Source of the DNA: Lachnospiraceae bacterium | GTDB taxonomy: Bacteria; Bacillota; Clostridia; Lachnospirales; Lachnospiraceae | DNA: 64,000 nt | Direction: 5' to 3' | Assembly: GCA_028721415.1 (NCBI GenBank) | Contig: JAQYIU010000087.1 | Location: 1 to 64,000 of the forward strand | Shown here: one piece after another, positions 57,732-64,000 of the stretch | Numbering within the stretch: the first letter of the stretch is position 1 | Layout of the letters: every line of letters starts with the position of its first letter | Position numbers and translations under genes: made by a program | The notes under the pieces: generated by a model | Databases searched by the model: none | Seen by the model: the letters and a program-made list of their open reading frames with translations, nothing else | Told to the model about the DNA's origin: nothing

Positions 57732-57845
57732 GAAAAAAGCGTGGATGCCTATGGTATGAAAGAGCAGATGCTTTGCAGGTTTTGCGTTCGAAAGGCGAAT
57801 AGCAAAACACAGGTCAGCCGCGATTCATACCACAGGTACCACGCT
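57732..57845 (-). terminator. Long nested terminator hairpin downstream of dapL (element D)
   Basis: Minus strand AGCGTGGTACCTGTGGTATGA...TCATACCATAGGCATCCACGCTTTTTT with inner GTTTTGC/GCAAAAC stem. Confidence 0.8.
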
Positions 57846-57868
57846 TGTTCATAAAAATCTGTATCCTA

Positions 57869-59083
57869 TTATAATGATTTGATTCTTTCCATGGCACGAA
57901 GTGTGTTTTCATGGGAACCGAAGGCGGTAAGACGGAAATACCCTTCACCGCTTGGTCCAAAGCCGGATCCTGGAGTTCCGACGATATTTCCTTTTTCGAG
58001 AAGGTAATCAAAGAATTCCCATGAAGTCATTTTATCCGGTGTCTTTAACCAGATATATGGAGCATTTACACCGCCAAATACAGTGAATCCTGCATTGGTG
58101 AGCCCTTCTTTAATAACTTTCGCATTGTTCATATAATAAGCAACCTGCTCTTTAAGCTGAGCTTTTCCTTCTTCAGAATAGCATGCCAGTCCGGCTTTTT
58201 GAATAATATATGGAGCACCATTATATTTCGTTCCATGTCTTCTTGCCCACAGAGAATGAAGAGTAATATCCCCACATTTTAAATCTTTTGGAATTACGGT
58301 AAATCCAAGACGTGTACCGGTAAATCCGGCATTTTTGGAAAAACTTCTCAGCTCAATGGCACAAGTTCTGGCTCCTTCGCATTCAAAAATGGTATGTGGA
58401 ACATCATCTTCACTGATATATGCTTCATATGCAGCATCGTAAATAATAACCGCACCGATTTTATTTGCATAATCCACCCAATCCTGAAGCTGGGATTTTG
58501 TGATAGTTGTTCCGGTCGGATTATTTGGAATACATAAATAGATCAGATCAGGATTTTCTTTTGGAAATTCCGGAATGAAATTATTTTCTGCCGTACATGG
58601 CATATAAATCACGTCACTCCAGGTTTCTGCTACAGGATCATAAGTGCCGGTTCTTCCTGCCATGACATTCGTGTCAACATAAACCGGATAAACCGGATCA
58701 CATACTGCAATCTTGTTGTCAATACTGAAAATCTCCTGAATATTACCGGAGTCACATTTTGCTCCGTCACTGACAAAAATCTCATCAGCACTGATGTCAC
58801 ATCCTCTGCTTTTGTAATCATTATCAGCAATGGCAGTTCTCAGAAACTCATAGCCAAGATCTGGTGCATAACCATGGAAAGTTTCAGCATGACCCATCTC
58901 GTCCACTGCCTCATGTAAAGTGTCAATAATCTTTGGTGCCAAAGGCAATGTCACATCACCGATTCCCAGTTTGATGACTTCCTTATCCGGATTTGCCTGC
59001 TGAAATGCTGCTACTTTTTTTGCAATGTTAGAAAAAAGATAGCTTCCCGGTAATTTTAAATAATTGTCGTTAATTTTAAACAT
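57869..59083 (-). CDS. dapL: LL-diaminopimelate aminotransferase
   Basis: KLGIGDVTLPLAPKI, SDGAKCDSGNIQEIF, CIPNNPTGTTITKSQL, SFSKNAGFTGTRLGF. Confidence 0.97.
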   Translation of the reverse strand: MFKINDNYLKLPGSYLFSNIAKKVAAFQQANPDKEVIKLGIGDVTLPLAPKIIDTLHEAVDEMGHAETFHGYAPDLGYEFLRTAIADNDYKSRGCDISADEIFVSDGAKCDSGNIQEIFSIDNKIAVCDPVYPVYVDTNVMAGRTGTYDPVAETWSDVIYMPCTAENNFIPEFPKENPDLIYLCIPNNPTGTTITKSQLQDWVDYANKIGAVIIYDAAYEAYISEDDVPHTIFECEGARTCAIELRSFSKNAGFTGTRLGFTVIPKDLKCGDITLHSLWARRHGTKYNGAPYIIQKAGLACYSEEGKAQLKEQVAYYMNNAKVIKEGLTNAGFTVFGGVNAPYIWLKTPDKMTSWEFFDYLLEKGNIVGTPGSGFGPSGEGYFRLTAFGSHENTLRAMERIKSL

Positions 59084-59183
59084 GATGTCTCCTATCCGGC
59101 ATTTCGCCTTATTTCATTGTCTGTCCCCCAGAACTATATCTTCTCCATTATTGACTCCTGTGAAAAGAATTCCTAATACGCTA

Positions 59184-60032
59184 TTATTCGTTTCCCGGAT
59201 ATTCAAATAATTCTCCGTCAAATACAGTGGTTGCAGGTCCTGTCATATAAATCTGATTGGATTCCTTATCCCATTCGATTTCCAGATCTCCTCCAAGTAA
59301 ATGAACGGTAATATGATCCTCTGTCTTATCATTCAAAACACAGGCAACCGCTGTGGCACAGGCTCCGGTTCCACATGCCAGAGTCTCTCCTGCCCCTCTT
59401 TCCCACACTCGCATATTCACGGTATTTCTGTCCAGAACCTCCACAAATTCCGTATTGGTCCGTTTTGGAAAACAAGTATGATTTTCAAAATGTGGTCCTA
59501 TCACTTCGATATCAAGGTCTTTCACATGATCCATAAATACGATTGCATGGGGATTGCCCATGGACACACAGGTCATATGGTATTCTTTTCCCTTCACTTC
59601 AATTGGGATATTGACTGCCGGATTTTTCTTTGAAATCACAGGAATCTGTTCCGGTGTGAGAATCGGCTCCCCCATATTCACCCGGATTTTTGATACTTTT
59701 CCATCTTCCACTGTAAGATCCAGATATTTTATTCCAGCTAATGTATCAATGGTAATCTGCGTCTTATCTGTCAAACCGTAGTCATAGACATATTTTCCAA
59801 CGCAGCGGATTCCATTTCCACACATTTCTGCCTGAGAACCATCGGAATTATACATATCCATCTGAAAATCTGCTTTTTCTGACGGACGAATTAGAATCAG
59901 TCCATCCGATCCCACACCAAAATTTCGATTACTTACAAATCTGGCAAGTTCGGAAGGATTCTTGATTTCTTCTTTAAAACAATTGACATAAACATAGTCA
60001 TTGCCAATGCCATGCATCTTTGTAAACTTCAT
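59184..60032 (-). CDS. dapF: Diaminopimelate epimerase
   Basis: [39 protein letters not shown]. Confidence 0.97.
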   Translation of the reverse strand: MKFTKMHGIGNDYVYVNCFKEEIKNPSELARFVSNRNFGVGSDGLILIRPSEKADFQMDMYNSDGSQAEMCGNGIRCVGKYVYDYGLTDKTQITIDTLAGIKYLDLTVEDGKVSKIRVNMGEPILTPEQIPVISKKNPAVNIPIEVKGKEYHMTCVSMGNPHAIVFMDHVKDLDIEVIGPHFENHTCFPKRTNTEFVEVLDRNTVNMRVWERGAGETLACGTGACATAVACVLNDKTEDHITVHLLGGDLEIEWDKESNQIYMTGPATTVFDGELFEYPGNE

Positions 60033-60069
60033 CTCGCACTCCTTTCTCTGAAATTCATCCAGATTTCAT

Positions 60070-60615
60070 TCAGAACATCTCCAGCACCATATAGGCTGTG
60101 TCAACCATATTATTTCCGGTATCCATACTGTGCTTCTGAAGGAAACGATGTGCCTCTTCCTCAGAATATCCACGGTGTTCCATCAACAGTTCTTTTGCCT
60201 GGTTGATGACACCCTGCTGATCTGCCGAACGCTGTTTGGGTTTGGATCTCAACCGCTTCAGTCGATTAGACAGATCGCGGTACATGTCTTCTACCGTATC
60301 AACCAGATCATAGGCTTTCATTGGCAATGGGAGAAATATTACATCATCTCCACCGTATTGCTGCCAATGGTCGTTGCTGGCAATCACCAGCATTTCGAAA
60401 GTATCCGGCAGACATTCTTTCAGCTCATAATATACCATATCCACAAACCGAATTCCTGAAACGATGATTCCCGCCTCCAGACGTTCCACCACCTGAATGG
60501 CCTGAGCACCTGTCACACATACAGCAGCCACTTCATACCCGTTTTTCACAAGAATATTTTTAATTTTACCAGCTACTTCCTTCTTCGGGAAGACAACAAT
60601 AATATTAACCAACAT
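60070..60615 (-). CDS. ANTAR-domain RNA-binding regulator with degenerate receiver (NitR-like)
   Basis: C-terminal ANTAR INQAKELLMEHRGYSEEEAHRFLQKHSMDTGNNMVDTAYMVL; adjacent to glnA. Confidence 0.85.
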   Translation of the reverse strand: MLVNIIVVFPKKEVAGKIKNILVKNGYEVAAVCVTGAQAIQVVERLEAGIIVSGIRFVDMVYYELKECLPDTFEMLVIASNDHWQQYGGDDVIFLPLPMKAYDLVDTVEDMYRDLSNRLKRLRSKPKQRSADQQGVINQAKELLMEHRGYSEEEAHRFLQKHSMDTGNNMVDTAYMVLEMF

Positions 60616-60653
60616 TTTTCACCTGCTGTTGTTTTTCTGAATGATTCTTTCTT

Positions 60654-61985
60654 TTAGAATTTGTAAAGATATTCATCGAGCTCCCATTGGGATACCATTT
60701 TGCAATAATCATTCCATTCCTTCTTCTTCGCTTCCAGAAACTTCTGTGACACATGTGGTCCCAGTACTTCCTGTATAAAAGTATCTTCCTCCAAGGCTTT
60801 ACATGCCTCACCAAGGGTTCTAGGGAGTGTCTCCACATTCATAGATGCCAGTTGTTCATCCGTCATGTGATACATGTTCTTTCCAATTGGTTCCGGCGGC
60901 ATCAACTCTCTTTCAATACCATCCAGTCCCGCTGCCAGACATAAAGCCATAACCAGATATGGATTGGATGCCGGATCCGGACTTCGGAACTCGATTCGGG
61001 TACTGGCTCCTCTGGCAGCCGGAATCCGAATCAGAGGACTTCTGTTGATGGATGACCATGCAATGGCTACCGGTGCTTCATATCCCGGCACCAGTCTCTT
61101 GTAAGAGTTGACAATTGGGTTACATACGCAGGTCATCCCTTTTGTATGTTCCATGAGTCCGGCAATAAAATGATAGCAGGTCTTGCTCAGTCCCATCGGA
61201 TCATTTTTGTCAAAGAAAATATTTTTTCCATCTTTCGAAAGGGACATATTGATATGCATGCCAGAACCATCCACATTGCTGGCTGGTTTTGGCATGAAAG
61301 TAGCATAAAGTCCATGTCGTTTGGCAATGGTCTTCACTGCCATCTTAAATGTCATAATATTATCTGCAGTCACCAGTGCATTATCATATTTGAAATCAAT
61401 CTCATGCTGTGCAGGTGCTACTTCATGATGAGAGGCTTCAATTTCAAACCCCATCTGTTCCAGAGTGAGTACGATATCTCTTCTGGCATTCTCTCCGAGA
61501 TCCAGCGGAGTCACATCAAAATACCCTGCTTTTTCATGAGTGATCACAGTTGGCTGACCATTATCATCCGTATGGAACAAAAAGAACTCGCACTCCGGTC
61601 CCACATCAAAGGTATATCCCATGTCTGCTGCTTTCTGAAGCACTTTTTTGAGCATGTAACGGCTGTCTCCCTCAAAAGGAACTCCATCCGGGCGATACAC
61701 ATCACACATGAAACGGGCAACTTTACCATGCTGCGGTCGCCATGGCAGTATCTCAAACGTATTCAGATCCGGATAAAGGTACATATCAGATTCTTCAATA
61801 CGGACAAATCCTTCAATGGATGAACCATCAAACATGCATTTATTATCCAGCGCTTTTTCCAACTGGCTTACGGATATTGCCACATTTTTCAAAGTACCAA
61901 ACACATCGGTAAACTGAAGGCGGATAAACTGAACATCATTCTCTTCTACTATTCGAATAATATCCTGTTTGGTGTAATTTCTCAT
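60654..61985 (-). CDS. glnA: Glutamine synthetase type I
   Basis: [62 protein letters not shown]. Confidence 0.97.
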   Translation of the reverse strand: MRNYTKQDIIRIVEENDVQFIRLQFTDVFGTLKNVAISVSQLEKALDNKCMFDGSSIEGFVRIEESDMYLYPDLNTFEILPWRPQHGKVARFMCDVYRPDGVPFEGDSRYMLKKVLQKAADMGYTFDVGPECEFFLFHTDDNGQPTVITHEKAGYFDVTPLDLGENARRDIVLTLEQMGFEIEASHHEVAPAQHEIDFKYDNALVTADNIMTFKMAVKTIAKRHGLYATFMPKPASNVDGSGMHINMSLSKDGKNIFFDKNDPMGLSKTCYHFIAGLMEHTKGMTCVCNPIVNSYKRLVPGYEAPVAIAWSSINRSPLIRIPAARGASTRIEFRSPDPASNPYLVMALCLAAGLDGIERELMPPEPIGKNMYHMTDEQLASMNVETLPRTLGEACKALEEDTFIQEVLGPHVSQKFLEAKKKEWNDYCKMVSQWELDEYLYKF

Positions 61986-62026
61986 GTCTCTCCTCCAAAT
62001 TTTTTTCGGAAAATATTCTTAATTAA

Positions 62027-64000
62027 TTATTTATGATTTTCTTCAATTTCTTTATCAATTTTTGCAATGTCAACCAATGTTAAATCTCCGCGACATCCGG
62101 ATTCCAGGCTGGTCAGCAGGGCATTGGCCGTATCGATAGATGTCAGACAGGTCACTCCTGTTTCCACCGCATGTCGTCGGATAACAAAACCGTCCTGACT
62201 CCGCTCAATTCCATGAGATGGCGTGTCAATGATCAGGTCGATCTGATGTCCAAGAATCAGGTCGAGAAGGTTTGGATGCGGCTCCTCAATCTTATTGATT
62301 CGTTTTGCAGGCACCCCATTGTCTTTTAAATATTTACAGGTACTTCTGGTCGCATAAATCTCATAACCAAGAGCATTGAATCGTCTTCCGACTTCCACGG
62401 CATCCAATTTGTCGCCATCCTTCACTGTCATGATCATCTTCTTATGTTTTGGAAGATCCACGCCAGAACCAAGGAAGGCTTTAAATAATGCTTCCTCAAA
62501 GTTTTTAGAAATACCAAGACATTCTCCCGTGGATTTCATCTCAGGTCCAAGGCTAATGTCAGCACCACGAATCTTTTCAAAGGAGAATACCGGCATCTTA
62601 ATTGCCCAATATGGAGATTCCGGTGCAAGACCCGGCTCGTATCCAAGTTCTTTTAACGTTTTTCCTGTCATGACCTTTGTAGCAAGATCCACGATCGGAA
62701 TACCGGTTACCTTGCTAATATAAGGTACGGTTCTTGAAGAACGAGGATTTACCTCAATAACATAAACTTCGTCTTCATATACAATAAACTGAATATTGAT
62801 CAGACCGATTACATGAAGAGCTTTGGCCAGCAATTTTGTATAATGAGCAATAACTTTCTTGATCTTCGGTGAAAGGTCTCTAGCCGGATATACAGAAATA
62901 CTGTCACCGGAATGGATTCCGGCTCTTTCTACATGCTGCATGATACCAGGAATCAGAATGTCTTCTCCATCGCATACCGCATCAACTTCCACTTCCTTTC
63001 CCATCAGATATTTATCAATGAGGATCGGATGTTCCTGTGCATATCGCTGAATGATATCCATAAATTCAATGATATCGGCATCTGAAATGGCAATCTGCAT
63101 GCCCTGTCCTCCCAGAACATAGGATGGACGGATAAGAACCGGATAACCCAGCTGATTTGCCACTCGAATGGCCTCTTCTTTGGTAAATACAGTATCTCCC
63201 TTTGGTCTTGGTATACAACATTCTTCCAGAATCTTATCAAAAAGCTCTCTGTCTTCGGCAGCATCAACATTTTCTGCACTGGTTCCAAGGATCGGAACAC
63301 CAATCTTATTTAATTTTTCTGTTAATTTGATGGCCGTCTGTCCACCAAACTGTACCACAGCTCCGTCCGGTTTTTCCAATTCTACGATATGCTCCACGTC
63401 TTCTTCCGTCAGAGGCTCGAAATACAGCTTGTCGGCAATATCAAAGTCAGTACTAACTGTCTCAGGGTTATTATTGACGATAATGGTCTCATAACCCATA
63501 TCCTTAAACGCCCACACACTGTGCACAGAACAATAGTCAAACTCAATACCCTGTCCGATACGAATCGGTCCGGAACCGAGAACCATGATTTTCTTTTTAT
63601 TATTGACTTCTTCCACTTCATTGAAGCTGCCAAAGCAGGAATAATAATATGGAGTCTCCGCTGCGAACTCAGCAGCACAGGTATCTACCACTTTATAGGC
63701 CGGTCTGATATCCATCTCATTGCGAAGATTCTTCACATAAGCTTCATCTTTACCAATCAGCTGCCCGATGACACTATCCGGGAATTCCATGATTTTCGCA
63801 CGAAGAAGAAGATCTCTGTCTAAGGATTCTGCATTTTTAAGTGCAGCTTCCATCTGCACAATATTATTTAATTTATCAATAAACCAACGGTCAATTTTTG
63901 TAATGTCATGAATCATCGCCGGGTCAAAGTTACGGCGAAGTGCTTCTGCGATACAGTAGATTCTAAGGTCATCCACAATATGAAGATGCTCTTCCAACTC
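62027..64000 (-). CDS. carB: Carbamoyl-phosphate synthase large subunit, N-terminus beyond the window
   Basis: VLGSGPIRIGQGIEFDYCSVHSVWAFKDMGYETIIVNNNPETVSTDFD, VIEVNPRSSRTVPYISKVTG. Confidence 0.96.
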   Translation of the reverse strand, partial: ELEEHLHIVDDLRIYCIAEALRRNFDPAMIHDITKIDRWFIDKLNNIVQMEAALKNAESLDRDLLLRAKIMEFPDSVIGQLIGKDEAYVKNLRNEMDIRPAYKVVDTCAAEFAAETPYYYSCFGSFNEVEEVNNKKKIMVLGSGPIRIGQGIEFDYCSVHSVWAFKDMGYETIIVNNNPETVSTDFDIADKLYFEPLTEEDVEHIVELEKPDGAVVQFGGQTAIKLTEKLNKIGVPILGTSAENVDAAEDRELFDKILEECCIPRPKGDTVFTKEEAIRVANQLGYPVLIRPSYVLGGQGMQIAISDADIIEFMDIIQRYAQEHPILIDKYLMGKEVEVDAVCDGEDILIPGIMQHVERAGIHSGDSISVYPARDLSPKIKKVIAHYTKLLAKALHVIGLINIQFIVYEDEVYVIEVNPRSSRTVPYISKVTGIPIVDLATKVMTGKTLKELGYEPGLAPESPYWAIKMPVFSFEKIRGADISLGPEMKSTGECLGISKNFEEALFKAFLGSGVDLPKHKKMIMTVKDGDKLDAVEVGRRFNALGYEIYATRSTCKYLKDNGVPAKRINKIEEPHPNLLDLILGHQIDLIIDTPSHGIERSQDGFVIRRHAVETGVTCLTSIDTANALLTSLESGCRGDLTLVDIAKIDKEIEENHK

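Noticed and set aside
61146-61823. 225-aa + strand ORF opposite glnA
   Set aside because: Shadow ORF, glnA motifs are definitive on the minus strand
61986-62026. ANTAR target double hairpin between carB and glnA
   Set aside because: Only 41 nt, no paired hairpins or terminator visible
1-64000. Prophage, IS element, CRISPR-Cas or toxin-antitoxin/defence island
   Set aside because: No transposase, integrase, phage structural, Cas, restriction or toxin-like ORF recognised anywhere in the window

Overview
The 64 kb window is chromosomal DNA from a low-to-mid GC anaerobic Firmicute. Gene content (LL-DAP aminotransferase, FabK-type fatty-acid cluster, fused AccD-AccA, ANTAR regulator beside glnA) suggests Lachnospiraceae, which is an inference. 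Most of it is housekeeping: tRNA-Pro (edge), pcrA, ldh, pdxK, murI, a complete fab/acc operon, ackA, tmcAL, a Zn/Cd ATPase with its ArsR regulator, glmM-glmS, dapL-dapF, glnA-ANTAR and partial carB. I saw no phage, IS element, CRISPR array or canonical defence system. Observations most worth follow-up: (1) a four-gene ABC export operon with two different HlyD/MacA-type adaptors (50.9-57.5 kb); the second adaptor has four ~102-aa repeats plus an Ig-like domain between its two coiled-coil arms; (2) a ZTP (pfl) riboswitch with terminator upstream of a formate/nitrite transporter gene that has lost its first half and is out of frame; (3) two tandem LeuD-LeuC type dehydratase pairs; (4) dispersed palindromic terminator-like elements, mostly in convergent intergenic spaces; (5) FabT-like boxes upstream of fabH with the marR gene at the far end of the operon; (6) a tannase-family hydrolase lacking both cysteines of the CS-D-HC disulfide; (7) a minimal divergent pyruvate-kinase paralog; (8) several sharply defined operator palindromes (TetR, ArsR, Rex-like, ackA).
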